Position numbers and translations under genes: made by a program. Under the pieces are notes generated by a model. The model did no database searches. It was not told where the DNA came from and saw only the letters and a program-made list of their open reading frames with translations. Below are positions 1-8,749 of a stretch of DNA of 64,000 bases, piece after piece. This DNA comes from an uncultured Phascolarctobacterium sp. (GTDB lineage: Bacteria > Bacillota > Negativicutes > Acidaminococcales > Acidaminococcaceae): assembly GCF_937920985.1 (NCBI RefSeq), contig NZ_CALDXR010000019.1, positions 39,275 to 103,274 of the forward strand, in the 5' to 3' direction. Position 1 is the first letter of the stretch; every line of letters begins with the position of its first letter.

Positions 1-377
1 AAGGGTTCATCGCCCACAAAATGCTTAGCGCACAAAATAGCATGGCCAAGTCCACGCGGTTCCTTTTGGCGGATATAGTGAATGCGAATATCAGAAATTT
101 TGCGAACCAGCTCCAGCTCCTTGATTTTGCCGCTGGCCTCCAGGTTCAGCTCCAGCTCGATGCTGCGGTCGAAATGGTCTTCAATGGCACGCTTGCTGCG
201 GCCGGTAATAATCAGGATATCCTCAATGCCGGAAGCAAGAGCCTCTTCGATAATATATTGGATGGTCGGTTTATCAACAATAGGCAGCATCTCCTTCGGA
301 GTTGCTTTGGTAGCAGGCAAAAAGCGTGTGCCCAGGCCTGCTGCCGGAATAACGGCTTTACGTACAGGTTTAAACAT
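1..377 (-). CDS. galU: UTP-glucose-1-phosphate uridylyltransferase (N-terminal part, runs off the window)
   Basis: Forms UDP-glucose from UTP and glucose-1-phosphate in the cytoplasm, feeding envelope polysaccharide synthesis. About 125 N-terminal residues are visible. They carry the nucleotidyltransferase signature GLGTRFLPATKATPKEM near residues 14-30 and the following KPTIQYIIEEA, both typical of GalU. The start codon at 377 is preceded by a GGAG ribosome site. The phosphohexomutase that supplies glucose-1-phosphate lies directly upstream on the same strand, about 95 bp away, so the two are probably co-transcribed. The C-terminal half lies outside the window. Confidence 0.93.
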   Translation of the reverse strand, partial: MFKPVRKAVIPAAGLGTRFLPATKATPKEMLPIVDKPTIQYIIEEALASGIEDILIITGRSKRAIEDHFDRSIELELNLEASGKIKELELVRKISDIRIHYIRQKEPRGLGHAILCAKHFVGDEP

Positions 378-472
378 TTAATCTTATCTCCTTTACAGAC
401 TCAAATGAAATATATGCATAGCAGCAACGCTGCAGGCAGTGCTTTACGAAAAAACACGGATACTCAGGAAAG

Positions 473-1843
473 TTAAGCTTCTTCGCCGCCAATAACTTCC
501 AATAATTCTGCTGTCTTCGCAGCAAGCAGCTCCTTATCACCCTTAGTTTCTACGTTCAGGCGCATTACAGGCTCCGTATTGGATACACGCACATTAAAGC
601 GCCAGTTATCATAAGCAACGCTCAGGCCGTCCAGGTGATCCTGCTCGCCGTCAGCATATTTTTTGCCCAGCTCTGCCAGTACTGCTGCGGAATCAGCAAC
701 CTTGCGGTTTATTTCACCGCTGCAGGGATACATAGCAACGCGCTCGCCTACCAGCTCGCTGAGCTTTTTACCGCTGCGGCACATCAGCTCAGTTACCAGT
801 AGCCAGGGAATCATGCCGCTGTCGCAGCAGGAGAAATCGCGGAAATAATGATGCGCGCTCATTTCGCCACCGTACAGAACGTCATTATTACGCATGCATT
901 CCTTCATAAAGGCATGCCCGCTCTTGCAGCGCACAGGCACACCGCCGTCACGCTGTAAAATAGCTTCGGTGTTCCAGGTCAGGCGCGGGTCGAACATAAT
1001 CTTTGCGCCCGGCTCCTTGTGCAGGAAAACCTCCGCCAGCAGGCCGACAATGTAATAGCCTTCGATAAAATCTGCCTTCTCGTCAAAGAGGAAGCAGCGG
1101 TCGAAATCACCGTCCCAGGCAATACCCAAATCAGCACCGCTCTCACGCACAACCTTCGCTGTAGCCTCACGGTTGGGCAGCAGCAGCGGGTTGGGTACAC
1201 CATTGGGGAAGGTGCCGTCCGGCGTTTCGTTCAGCGTAATAAATTCAAACGGCAAATGCTTTGCCAGCTCCTTTAAAATCGGACCAGCTCCGCCGTTGCC
1301 GGGGTTAGCAACAATCTTCATCGGTTTGAGCACACTCGTATCAACGTAGGTCAGCAAATGCTCAATATAAGCAGGCATAATATCCAGCTGCTCCAAAGCA
1401 CCCATAGTCTTGCCTGCTACCACCTGATGCGCAAACTCTTTAGTTGTCGCAACCATCTCGCCAATTTCCTTCAGACCGGTATCACTGGAAACAGGACGTG
1501 CATCACGACGCACCAGCTTCATGCCATTGTATTCCTTAGGATTATGGCTGGCAGTAACCATAATACCGCCATCTGCTTTCAGATGCGCGGTAGCAAAATA
1601 AATCATTTCCGTACCACACTGACCGATATCAATAACCCTGGTGCCGCCATGGCGCAGACCTTCTGTCAGCGCATCAACCAATGCTCTGCCGCTCAGGCGG
1701 ATATCATGGCCGACAACAACAGTTTCTGCAGCAAACATTGCTGAAAAAATGCGTCCCATACGGTAAGCCATTTCCTCATTAACCTCTGTAGGGTAAACGC
1801 CGCGTACATCGTAGGCCTTAAAAGCCTTATTCGTAACTTGCAT
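473..1843 (-). CDS. Phosphomannomutase/phosphoglucomutase
   Basis: Alpha-D-phosphohexomutase of the ManB/AlgC type, interconverting hexose-6-phosphate and hexose-1-phosphate. The 456 residues match the family length. The catalytic phosphoserine loop TASHNP is at 97-102, the metal-binding loop DGDFDR at 244-249, the sugar-specificity loop GEMSAHHYF at 326-334, and the phosphate-binding loop RVSNTEPVMRL lies near the C-terminus. The GEMSAHHYF form is usual for enzymes that accept both mannose and glucose phosphates, so I do not choose between the names. It is the first gene of a likely two-gene unit with galU. An AGGAG ribosome site precedes the ATG. Confidence 0.93.
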   Translation of the reverse strand: MQVTNKAFKAYDVRGVYPTEVNEEMAYRMGRIFSAMFAAETVVVGHDIRLSGRALVDALTEGLRHGGTRVIDIGQCGTEMIYFATAHLKADGGIMVTASHNPKEYNGMKLVRRDARPVSSDTGLKEIGEMVATTKEFAHQVVAGKTMGALEQLDIMPAYIEHLLTYVDTSVLKPMKIVANPGNGGAGPILKELAKHLPFEFITLNETPDGTFPNGVPNPLLLPNREATAKVVRESGADLGIAWDGDFDRCFLFDEKADFIEGYYIVGLLAEVFLHKEPGAKIMFDPRLTWNTEAILQRDGGVPVRCKSGHAFMKECMRNNDVLYGGEMSAHHYFRDFSCCDSGMIPWLLVTELMCRSGKKLSELVGERVAMYPCSGEINRKVADSAAVLAELGKKYADGEQDHLDGLSVAYDNWRFNVRVSNTEPVMRLNVETKGDKELLAAKTAELLEVIGGEEA

Positions 1844-1864
1844 TTGTCTATACTCCTTTTTTAC

Positions 1865-1893
1865 ATTGTATTTAGCAAAATTTCATTGTTCAA
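1865..1893 (-). promoter_or_regulatory. Sigma-A type promoter of the phosphohexomutase gene
   Basis: On the minus strand the -35 is TTGAAC and the -10 is TACAAT, separated by exactly 17 bp, just upstream of the phosphohexomutase ribosome site. Confidence 0.6.
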
Positions 1894-1922
1894 GAACCAT
1901 TTTATATTATTCTTCATCCAAC

Positions 1923-1954
1923 AAAAAAATCCTGCCTGCATTGCAGACAGGATT
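1923..1954 (-). terminator. Intrinsic terminator of the Septu-like pair
   Basis: AATCCTGYCTGCA arms form a 13-bp hairpin with a one-base spacer, followed on the minus strand by seven T residues. It lies just after the stop of the HNH gene. Confidence 0.8.
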
Positions 1955-1960
1955 TAAACG

Positions 1961-2740
1961 CTACAGCTTAGCACCACTCGAACGGATAACTTCTTCCGCT
2001 GCCTCTCCCAGATACCAACGGATAACAGAAAAGAACGGCAGCGTCACGCCATTATAATCAGGCAGCAGACAGATAGTTGCCAGCATTTCCAGCACTTCAT
2101 CCAGTTCACGGCCCTTACTAAGCTCCTCACTTATCTGGTCCTCCAGCGTATGGATAACCTCTCGGCGCATGCGCATCAAACGCGGCGCGTTCAAGTTCAG
2201 CTCGCGGATAGTGCTGCGCGCCTTGTTTTGCAGCTCCTTCGGGCAGGTATCTTCGTCTACATACATCCGCCCGCTATGCTCGGCATAACGGAACAGGCGG
2301 ATTTTGCCGGGAATCTTCAGCGGATTGAGAATATAGTTTGTAATTTCACGCCCACCCTTGGGCACATCGCAGCTGCGGTCACGCTTCTGGCTGGAATAGC
2401 GCCACTCGGGATCAGGCACGTAAGGCTGACTGCCGCCGTGGCACACGCCCAACAGATTGCGCCAATCCAGATGATAGTTGTGTCCATGCTCCTGCGTGGC
2501 ATTTTTCGGATAAAAATGCTCTACGCGGAAGTCGTCAACCTCGCCTTCCTCCTCCGCCAGCTTAATGCCTACCTCACAATAGGCGCAAAGGCCGTGCTGG
2601 TCACGCAAGATTGCTTCCCGCACCTGTTTGTAGCCCTTGCGGCAGCGACGACGGAAATGCTCCCAGGTTTCCTCGGGATTACGCAGGCGATACTGCCTAA
2701 GCATCTCCGGCTCTTCCTTGCTTTTATAAACACGTTTCAT
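1961..2740 (-). CDS. HNH endonuclease, PtuB-like (Septu/retron-type effector)
   Basis: A 259-residue protein resembling the TIGR02646 group, which includes PtuB of Septu and the HNH effector of retron Ec78. The nuclease core is visible: a zinc-type CAYC at 52-55, VEHFYPK at 73-79 supplying the HNH histidine, and N95 with C100-H101-G-G. The ORF overlaps the upstream ATPase gene by 4 bp (ATGA), implying translational coupling. The pair as a whole matches Septu: an ATPase senses infection or regulates, and the HNH partner cuts nucleic acid. No reverse transcriptase or retron RNA is visible nearby, so this looks like a stand-alone Septu arrangement. The function is inferred from motifs and gene order. 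Confidence 0.82.
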   Translation of the reverse strand: MKRVYKSKEEPEMLRQYRLRNPEETWEHFRRRCRKGYKQVREAILRDQHGLCAYCEVGIKLAEEEGEVDDFRVEHFYPKNATQEHGHNYHLDWRNLLGVCHGGSQPYVPDPEWRYSSQKRDRSCDVPKGGREITNYILNPLKIPGKIRLFRYAEHSGRMYVDEDTCPKELQNKARSTIRELNLNAPRLMRMRREVIHTLEDQISEELSKGRELDEVLEMLATICLLPDYNGVTLPFFSVIRWYLGEAAEEVIRSSGAKL

Positions 2741-4053
2741 GAGCGCCTCCTGCGGAACTGACGCATACGGATATCCATATCCGCACGCAGCAGAGCAGGC
2801 TCCTTGCCTTTAGACCATTTATCTAGTTTTTTACGCAGCTCCAGCGCCTCCGGCGTATCCCAGGCATCCTCGCTCACCAGCTGCAGATAACGCTTTAAAT
2901 CCTGCACAATCGGCAGAGCTTGCGGACGCGGGCTCACATTCTGGATATCCTGCAGCAGCTGATAGCTGTTGGCTCCTAAAGAAAAATCTACGTGACGCAC
3001 TCCTTCAAACTGCTTGCCCCAGGCCAGCACGCGGATGCTCTCGGCCGGCACGCTGCTAAGCACCTGCGGACTATGCGTAGTAACAACAAACTGCACCATC
3101 GGGAATGTTTTCTGCAAATCAAGCAGCACCGTCTGCTGCCACAGAGGGTGCAGGTGCATTTCTACCTCATCAATCAATACAAGGCCCTGGGTCTTGGTTA
3201 CCGCATCCTCACGCAGCTGCGGATTCAGACGCGCCATGCGATAGGCCAAATCAGCCACCATACTGATAATGCTGCGGAAGCCGTCGCTCAATTCATCTAC
3301 CACCATCTCACCCATATCGGGATGGCTGACAACAAAGCATTTCAAGCGATAATTATAATACAAATCACGCAGACCGGTGCTTTCCAGACACACATCTACA
3401 GCGTTCTGAATAGCATTCTTCAGCATCACATTGCGCTTCACCTCTGCGCTATACTGCTGTTCTGTCTGCGCACATTTGGTAACGTACTCAAACCATTTGC
3501 CAAAGGTGCTGTAGGAAGAAGACGGCTCCAGGCATTCCTCGTAGCCTACATTGCGTTCTGTCAGCGACTTGTGAAAATTCGTCATCAGCTTGCTGTCTAC
3601 CCAAATGCGCTGAGTACCGTAATAGGCCAGCACCGGCAGCAGCCTGTTGCCGTTCTCCTTAGCATCGTGCGCCAATGCGCAACCACGCTCGCACAGCTCA
3701 TTAGCATCATCCTCGGGCACATTGCCCTCCAGCAGGCGGCGGGTACAGGTAAGCTTTTTGCCGTAAACCTCACCCTCCAGCTTAATTTCTACCGGATAAT
3801 GACACTCCATACCTTCAATATGACGCATATCCTTTTTATAAACAGGCACACGCCGCACATCCTGGGGGGTAATGTGCCGACCACTGGCATCAAAGCTGCG
3901 CAGGTAAGGCTCCAGAGCAATTGCCAGCGCATCAAAAATCGCCGTCTTGCCCTTGCCGTTTTCACCTACAATAACTGTCAGCCTAGGTTCAAAATCAATA
4001 TCAAGCTCATCGTAACAACGGAAATTCTTCAGCCTTAATCTTTCTATCTGCAT
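2737..4053 (-). CDS. AAA/ABC-type ATPase, PtuA-like (Septu)
   Basis: A 438-residue RecF/SMC-like ATPase without a long coiled coil. Walker A is GENGKGKT at 30-37, the ABC signature LSDGFR is at 255-260, Walker B LVLIDEVE is at 291-298, and the H-loop TTHSPQ is at 325-330. It starts with the typical IERLRLKNFRCYDELDI strand. This layout, with a translationally coupled HNH gene downstream, is that of PtuA in Septu defence systems and of the retron Ec78 ATPase. It could otherwise be a generic AAA_21 or OLD-like ATPase, but it lacks a TOPRIM domain and the partner argues for Septu. It has its own promoter at 4086-4114. Confidence 0.82.
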   Translation of the reverse strand: MQIERLRLKNFRCYDELDIDFEPRLTVIVGENGKGKTAIFDALAIALEPYLRSFDASGRHITPQDVRRVPVYKKDMRHIEGMECHYPVEIKLEGEVYGKKLTCTRRLLEGNVPEDDANELCERGCALAHDAKENGNRLLPVLAYYGTQRIWVDSKLMTNFHKSLTERNVGYEECLEPSSSYSTFGKWFEYVTKCAQTEQQYSAEVKRNVMLKNAIQNAVDVCLESTGLRDLYYNYRLKCFVVSHPDMGEMVVDELSDGFRSIISMVADLAYRMARLNPQLREDAVTKTQGLVLIDEVEMHLHPLWQQTVLLDLQKTFPMVQFVVTTHSPQVLSSVPAESIRVLAWGKQFEGVRHVDFSLGANSYQLLQDIQNVSPRPQALPIVQDLKRYLQLVSEDAWDTPEALELRKKLDKWSKGKEPALLRADMDIRMRQFRRRRS

Positions 4054-4085
4054 AACCTGACCTCCGTTTCTGTATCTCTGCTTAC

Positions 4086-4114
4086 ATTATAGCATTATTT
4101 GCATCCCATACTAA
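4086..4114 (-). promoter_or_regulatory. Promoter of the Septu-like operon (extended -10)
   Basis: The minus strand carries TGCTATAAT, a perfect extended -10, with a weak -35 (TTAGTA) 17 bp upstream. It lies about 35 bp before the ATPase start. Confidence 0.55.
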
Positions 4115-4228
4115 GATTTTTTACAGTTTTATTATGATTTTTTTGTGGCAGGGTGTATAATAAATAAACATCATCAGCAATTACTTGGTACTTGCCAACA
4201 ATTACGCAACCGAAAGGAAAAACTGTTT

Positions 4229-5440
4229 ATGAATATATTTCTTCTGCTTACAATCGCCATGCTCATGATTATCCTCATGCTGCGGCGACACATCCCCATC
4301 GGCCCCTGTATGCTCACCAGCGGTATTTTTATCTGGCTGATGAAAGCACCGGAGCTGCCGTATCTGGTGCAGGCATTACGCGAAACATTAACAATGCCGC
4401 GCACCTATGATATTCTTTTTGCCCTCTATTTTGTCATGTGCCTGGAAATCGAGCTGCGCACCAGCGGTGCACTGGCCGGTATGGTGCAGGCGCTGCAACG
4501 CATCTTTTCCAGCGCTAAGGTAACCCTGGCCGTGATGCCTGCCTTCTTAGGCCTGCTACCGTCATTGGGCGGCGCGCGCTTTTCGGCTCCCATTGTAGAG
4601 GAAGCCAGCAAAAATATCCCTATCGAACAGGACCACAAGGCAGCCATCAATTTCTGGTTCCGCCATATCTTTGAATTTTCCAGCCCGATTATCCCCGGTA
4701 TGATAATGGCCTGCAACATCGCCGGTGTCAGCTACAGTGAATTCATCCTGCATCTGGCCTGGCTTACCGTACTAGCCTTCGCCGCCGGCTGGTTTGTCCT
4801 CATCCGCCCGATTAAAGCAGATAATAACCGTACCGAAACAATTGCCAATGACAGTCAGGGAATGCAGGATTTGTGGCTGGCGCTTTCGCCTGTCATTATC
4901 ACCTTTATCCTGGTAGTCTTCTGCGGCTTTAATGCCTCAGCCGGCATGGGATTGGTAACAGCCTGCCTGTTTCTGGTACTTCGCTTTACTAAACGCGAGG
5001 TCGGCCTCAAGGATGTTGTCATCGGTGCGCTGGATATCAAAATGTTTCTCAATGTGCTCTGCATCCTCTACTTCATTCAGATTCTGACTGTCACCCATGT
5101 GCTGCAGGAAATCGTTGTAGCCTTTCAAAGCTCACCGCTGCCGGTGCCTGTCATCATCGCCTGCGTCAGCTTCATCATCGGCGTGCTCACCGGTATGTCG
5201 CAGGGACACGTGGCCATTGTCATGCCTATCGTCGCCGCTATGCAGACAGGCAGCCTGAACCTTGCCGGCGTTGCCATGGCCTTTGGTATTGCGGGGCAGA
5301 TGCTCACACCGACGCATATGTGTCTTGTTATCACCGTCGATTATTTTAAAGCCAACTTTTTCAAAACTCTTAAGCCGGTCCTGCTTTGCGAAATAATCAT
5401 TTTGACTATCTTTACAGTTTATACTTATTTTACATGGTGA
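4229..5440 (+). CDS. DUF401 family integral membrane protein
   Basis: About 403 highly hydrophobic residues with roughly ten membrane segments. The sequence resembles the DUF401 family (related to ion-transporter superfamily permeases): GLLPSLGGARFSAP, the GVLTGMSQGHVAIVMP loop and the QMLTPTHMCLV segment near the C-terminus are conserved-looking re-entrant regions. The substrate is unknown. I chose the ATG at 4229, behind AAAGG, over an in-frame GTG 84 bp upstream, because the extra residues are polar and have no ribosome site. It is a single gene, divergent from the defence pair. Confidence 0.75.
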   Translation: MNIFLLLTIAMLMIILMLRRHIPIGPCMLTSGIFIWLMKAPELPYLVQALRETLTMPRTYDILFALYFVMCLEIELRTSGALAGMVQALQRIFSSAKVTLAVMPAFLGLLPSLGGARFSAPIVEEASKNIPIEQDHKAAINFWFRHIFEFSSPIIPGMIMACNIAGVSYSEFILHLAWLTVLAFAAGWFVLIRPIKADNNRTETIANDSQGMQDLWLALSPVIITFILVVFCGFNASAGMGLVTACLFLVLRFTKREVGLKDVVIGALDIKMFLNVLCILYFIQILTVTHVLQEIVVAFQSSPLPVPVIIACVSFIIGVLTGMSQGHVAIVMPIVAAMQTGSLNLAGVAMAFGIAGQMLTPTHMCLVITVDYFKANFFKTLKPVLLCEIIILTIFTVYTYFTW

Positions 5441-5532
5441 ATTTTTTGTGCTTGCTTAGCAACAGGAAATCTGTAGTTCAGACCTAAAAACGCTGTTATT
5501 TACAGATTAAACACTTTATTTTTATTATTTGC

Positions 5533-5562
5533 TTGCAGTAGCACAAAGATTAAGTGTATAAT
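5533..5562 (+). promoter_or_regulatory. Promoter of the putP-like gene
   Basis: TTGCAG and TATAAT separated by 18 bp, about 35 bp upstream of the coding start. Confidence 0.55.
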
Positions 5563-5597
5563 AATGTTATCTATTCTTAAATTTTGGAGGGGTGTTT

Positions 5598-7055
5598 GTG
5601 AATTATACAGAAATGGTAGTCTTCATTATCTACCTGCTATTCATGCTATCAATCGGTATCTGGTTCTTCTATAAAAATCGTCAGGGTGGTGAAAAGACCT
5701 ACTTCCTCGGCGGCCGTCAGATGGGACCGTGGGTAACCGCTCTTTCTGCCGGTGCTTCTGATATGAGCGCCTGGGTGCTCATGGGCTTGCCGACATCTAT
5801 CTACGCTCTCGGCCTCGGTCAGGCCTGGATCAGTATCGGCCTGCTCACCGGCTATTCCTTAAGCTGGATTTTTCAGGCACCGCGCCTGCGCCGTTTTTCC
5901 ATTGTGGCCAACGATGCCATCACTATTCCGCAGTACCTCAGCAACCGCTTTTTATCTAAGTCCCACGTGCTGCAGGTAATCTGTGCAATCGTCTTCCTCA
6001 TTGCCTACACTATTTATTCCGCTTCCAGCATCAAGGCTTGCGGTACTCTGTTCAACACTGTTATCGGTATTGACCAGACCTACACCATGTATGTGGCAGC
6101 CTTCATCATCATCGGCTACACCTTCTTGGGTGGCTTTTCTGCCGTTTGCTGGACCGACTTCTATCAGGGCCTGATGATTTTAGGTTCTCTCCTGATTGCA
6201 CCTATCTTCGCAGTATCCTTAATCAATCCGCAGGCTGTTGCCGGCATTCCTCCCGATTACTGGAATCCGGTTGCCAAAACCTCTGATATCATCTCCGGCT
6301 TCGGCTGGGGCCTGGGCTACTTCGGTATGCCGCATATCATCATCCGCTTCATGTCCCTCAAATCTCAAAAGGAAATGAAGAAATCCGCTGTTATCGCTAT
6401 CAGCTGGACCGCCCTCATCTGCTTCTTCGCTACTATGGTAGGCGTTGTTGGCCGTATGTATCTGGGCATGGATGAAAACATCAACCAAAACTCTCTGGTA
6501 TTCATCGCCATGGTTCGCAGCATTTTCCCGGCTCTGATGAGCGGTATCCTGCTCTCCGGCGTATTGGCAGCTTCCATGAGTACTGCTTCCAGTCAGCTGC
6601 TCGCTTCCGCTTCTGCCTTTGCCAGCGACGTTTATAAGCCTGTAATCCGCAAATACCAGTCCGGTGACAAGGAAATGCTTTGGGCAGGCCGCATCGTCGT
6701 ACTCGTTATCTCCTTCGTTGCTCTGCTTATTGCCGATTCTCCGCGTGCAGGCAGCATTATGGAGCTTGTTGCCAACGCCTGGGGCGTATTCGGTGCAGCC
6801 TTCGGTTCTGCTATCATGCTCAGCCTTTTCTGGCGCGGCTTCACCTTCCAGGGTGCGGTAGCCTGCATCATCGTCGGTGCTGTTGTCGATATCGGCTGGT
6901 ACCTGACTATGGCAGCCTCCACCGGCATCTACGAAATTATCCCCGGCTTTTTTGCCAGCCTTGTAGCAGGTGTCATTGTTTCCCTGCTCAGCGGCGGTCC
7001 TTCCAAAGAGGTTGCTGCGCTTTATGATAAAGCCAACAACTACGTTGAGGAATAA
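5598..7055 (+). CDS. putP: Sodium/proline symporter
   Basis: A sodium:solute symporter family permease of about 485 residues, the usual PutP length, predicted to import L-proline with Na+ across the inner membrane. The N-terminal YFLGGRQMGPWVTALSAGAS and DMSAWVLMGLP motifs are the family Na+/proline signature. SGILLSGVLAASMSTASSQ in the eighth-ninth helix region is also characteristic. The start is taken as GTG at 5598, spaced 6 bp from GGAGGGG; an in-frame GTG at 5592 lies inside that ribosome site. It is monocistronic, with a promoter before it and a strong terminator after it. Confidence 0.9.
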   Translation: MNYTEMVVFIIYLLFMLSIGIWFFYKNRQGGEKTYFLGGRQMGPWVTALSAGASDMSAWVLMGLPTSIYALGLGQAWISIGLLTGYSLSWIFQAPRLRRFSIVANDAITIPQYLSNRFLSKSHVLQVICAIVFLIAYTIYSASSIKACGTLFNTVIGIDQTYTMYVAAFIIIGYTFLGGFSAVCWTDFYQGLMILGSLLIAPIFAVSLINPQAVAGIPPDYWNPVAKTSDIISGFGWGLGYFGMPHIIIRFMSLKSQKEMKKSAVIAISWTALICFFATMVGVVGRMYLGMDENINQNSLVFIAMVRSIFPALMSGILLSGVLAASMSTASSQLLASASAFASDVYKPVIRKYQSGDKEMLWAGRIVVLVISFVALLIADSPRAGSIMELVANAWGVFGAAFGSAIMLSLFWRGFTFQGAVACIIVGAVVDIGWYLTMAASTGIYEIIPGFFASLVAGVIVSLLSGGPSKEVAALYDKANNYVEE

Positions 7056-7088
7056 TTGTATAAGCCTAAAAAATTAGCCACATAAAAA

Positions 7089-7124
7089 AGTCCGATTTGT
7101 CATCACAGACGAATCGGACTTTTT
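7089..7124 (+). terminator. Intrinsic terminator after putP
   Basis: A perfect 9-bp stem AGTCCGATT/AATCGGACT followed by five T residues. Confidence 0.85.
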
Positions 7125-7251
7125 ATATTCTCAGCAAAATTTCAAGCTAATTTTACCCAAAGAGGCAAAAGCATAGCATTTTCCTCTCAATCATATTATA
7201 ATAAAAGTGACCAATAAATTTGCTTAATACATTATGTGAGGAGGTTCTGCC

Positions 7252-7845
7252 ATGCGTACTTTTCTGCCATTAGCCTTTTGGTACTGGCTCTATAATCAGC
7301 TCTTCTTCTTTTTGGGGGCATTGGGCTTTTTTGTAATTCATTTTCTTGTTGCTTTCATCGGCTTCGGCGGCATGGATACTCTTGCCAGCGCTATTTTGAC
7401 AACACTTTATGCATTTATTCTTTACAAGCTCTTCGGGCGTTTTCTCTGGCGCAACAGGCTACAGCAATATAGTTTTAGCAGTACCACTCTCATATATGCC
7501 TCATTGCTGCCGCTGATTTTAGGCAGCGTCGTTCTCACCGCCAGCTTTGCCATAGCAGACGGCAAAATCTATAACACCATGACCGCTATGCCTGTGCTCG
7601 CAGCCATCAATCTCAGCCTTTCCTACCTGCCGCTTGCCAAAAGCGTCTGGACAATGCTCATTCTAGGCAGCATCTTCAACCTCTTTACGCTTATCTGCTT
7701 CTGGCGCTACTGCCGCAAGTATCTGCAGCAGGAAATTCCCTGGCTGAGGCTACTCATACCACTGGCTATCTGTCTGGTAATCTGCACCATCATTATCTAT
7801 GGCATAACGATTACGTATCTGCCTGATGATAAAGCGGGAAGATGA
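7252..7845 (+). CDS. Hypothetical integral membrane protein
   Basis: A 197-residue protein with about five hydrophobic segments (near residues 8-35, 42-60, 78-100, 108-145 and 160-185). I do not recognise a family. A clean GAGGAGG ribosome site precedes the ATG and a TATAAT hexamer lies about 50 bp upstream, so it is probably expressed. It stands alone between putP and the HicAB pair, and nothing in the neighbourhood suggests a role. Confidence 0.7.
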   Translation: MRTFLPLAFWYWLYNQLFFFLGALGFFVIHFLVAFIGFGGMDTLASAILTTLYAFILYKLFGRFLWRNRLQQYSFSSTTLIYASLLPLILGSVVLTASFAIADGKIYNTMTAMPVLAAINLSLSYLPLAKSVWTMLILGSIFNLFTLICFWRYCRKYLQQEIPWLRLLIPLAICLVICTIIIYGITITYLPDDKAGR

Positions 7846-7922
7846 GATAGTCAAAATTTTATCATCATTAATCCAAACATCTTATGAAATTTTTGCAAAT
7901 ATACCTCTAACCATATTTTCTA

Positions 7923-8008
7923 TGATATAATAAGTCTAACATACAAATTTAATACTGTTGTCGTTCTCTTAGGAGTATTGTAGTACCAACTGCAATACTC
8001 CTTTTTTA
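7923..8008 (+). ncRNA. Candidate small transcript upstream of hicA
   Basis: A perfect extended -10 (TGATATAAT at 7923-7931) is followed after about 40 bp by a 10-bp hairpin AGGAGTATTG/CAATACTCCT (7971-8002) and six T residues. This would make a transcript of roughly 70 nt with no ORF. The hairpin may instead only terminate readthrough from the membrane-protein gene 125 bp upstream. No good -35 is visible. Confidence 0.3.
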
Positions 8009-8021
8009 ATAGCATCATCAA

Positions 8022-8042
8022 TACGTATTGTTTTTATACGTG
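8022..8042 (+). promoter_or_regulatory. Candidate HicB operator
   Basis: Inverted repeat ACGTAT (8023-8028) and ATACGT (8036-8041) with a 7-bp spacer, about 35 bp before hicA. It sits where an autoregulatory HicB site would be expected. A TTGTTT-17-TACAAT promoter overlaps it (8028-8056), but that would start transcription inside the ribosome site. Confidence 0.35.
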
Positions 8043-8074
8043 TTAAATGATACAATTATGAAAGGAGCAATATC

Positions 8075-8269
8075 ATGAAATTTAAAGAACTGGAAAAGCT
8101 ACTGAAAAAAGCCGGTTGGACATTATATTCTACCAGAGGCTCCCACTTTTATTACGTACATCCACGCCAACCTAATAAAGTAACTGTTCCTAACCATAAG
8201 GGAGATATTCCCATAGGCACAGTTAAAGCTATTTTCAAACAAGCCGGTTTAGATTTTCAGAAAGGGTGA
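8075..8269 (+). CDS. hicA: HicA toxin (mRNA interferase)
   Basis: A 64-residue HicA with a double-stranded-RNA-binding-like fold. It begins KFKELEKLLKKAGW and has the catalytic-histidine motif RGSHFYYVHP (H24) and the closing IPIGTVKAIFKQAGL, all family hallmarks. HicA toxins cleave mRNA and stop growth when not bound by HicB. An AAAGGAG ribosome site precedes the ATG. The antitoxin gene starts 4 bp after its stop codon, the usual hicA-hicB order and spacing. Confidence 0.92.
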   Translation: MKFKELEKLLKKAGWTLYSTRGSHFYYVHPRQPNKVTVPNHKGDIPIGTVKAIFKQAGLDFQKG

Positions 8270-8273
8270 TTTT

Positions 8274-8687
8274 ATGTTATCAATGTATCCTGCGTGCTTT
8301 TATAAAGAAAAAGACGGACAATACACCGTAATTTTTCCTGACCTTAACCACCTCGCAACCTGTGGTACGGATTTACAAGATGCTATGAAAATGGCAACAG
8401 ACTGCCTTGCCGGCTTTCTTTACGAAGCAAAGCTCAGCAATGAAGCTGTTCCGGAACCATCTGAATTAAACACTATTGACGTTAACGAAGAATATAGCGA
8501 TTACGCAGAAGCCTTTGTTAATATAGTAAGTGTTGATGTAGAAGCATATGCCAAAGAGCACTTTACCAAAGCAGTCAAAAAAACTCTCACCATCCCCAAA
8601 TGGTTAAATGATGCGGCGATTGCCAAAAAGCTGAACTTCTCCAAAATTTTACAGGATGCTCTCAAGCACGAGCTCAATATCGGATAA
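8274..8687 (+). CDS. hicB: HicB antitoxin
   Basis: A 137-residue antitoxin. The N-terminal partial RNase H-like HicB domain is visible as YPACFYKEKDGQYTVIFPDL followed by the CGTDLQDAMKMATDCL helix. The C-terminal 35 residues (IPKWLNDAAIAKKLNFSKI and onward) form a ribbon-helix-helix DNA-binding segment. HicB neutralises HicA and usually represses its own promoter; the inverted repeat at 8022-8042 is a candidate target. Confidence 0.92.
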   Translation: MLSMYPACFYKEKDGQYTVIFPDLNHLATCGTDLQDAMKMATDCLAGFLYEAKLSNEAVPEPSELNTIDVNEEYSDYAEAFVNIVSVDVEAYAKEHFTKAVKKTLTIPKWLNDAAIAKKLNFSKILQDALKHELNIG

Positions 8688-8690
8688 AGC

Positions 8691-8733
8691 AAAAATCACA
8701 ACCGGTTACATATATAACCGATTGTGATTTTTT
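8691..8733. terminator. Bidirectional terminator between hicB and aguB
   Basis: Long hairpin AAAAATCACAA-GGTTA / TAACC-TTGTGATTTTT with A- and T-tracts on both sides, lying between convergent genes. Confidence 0.8.
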
Positions 8734-8749
8734 ATTATAGTTTCAATAT

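Noticed and set aside
1961..4053. Retron Ec78-type system
   Set aside because: The two effector-like genes are present but no reverse transcriptase or msr/msd-like region is seen on either side.
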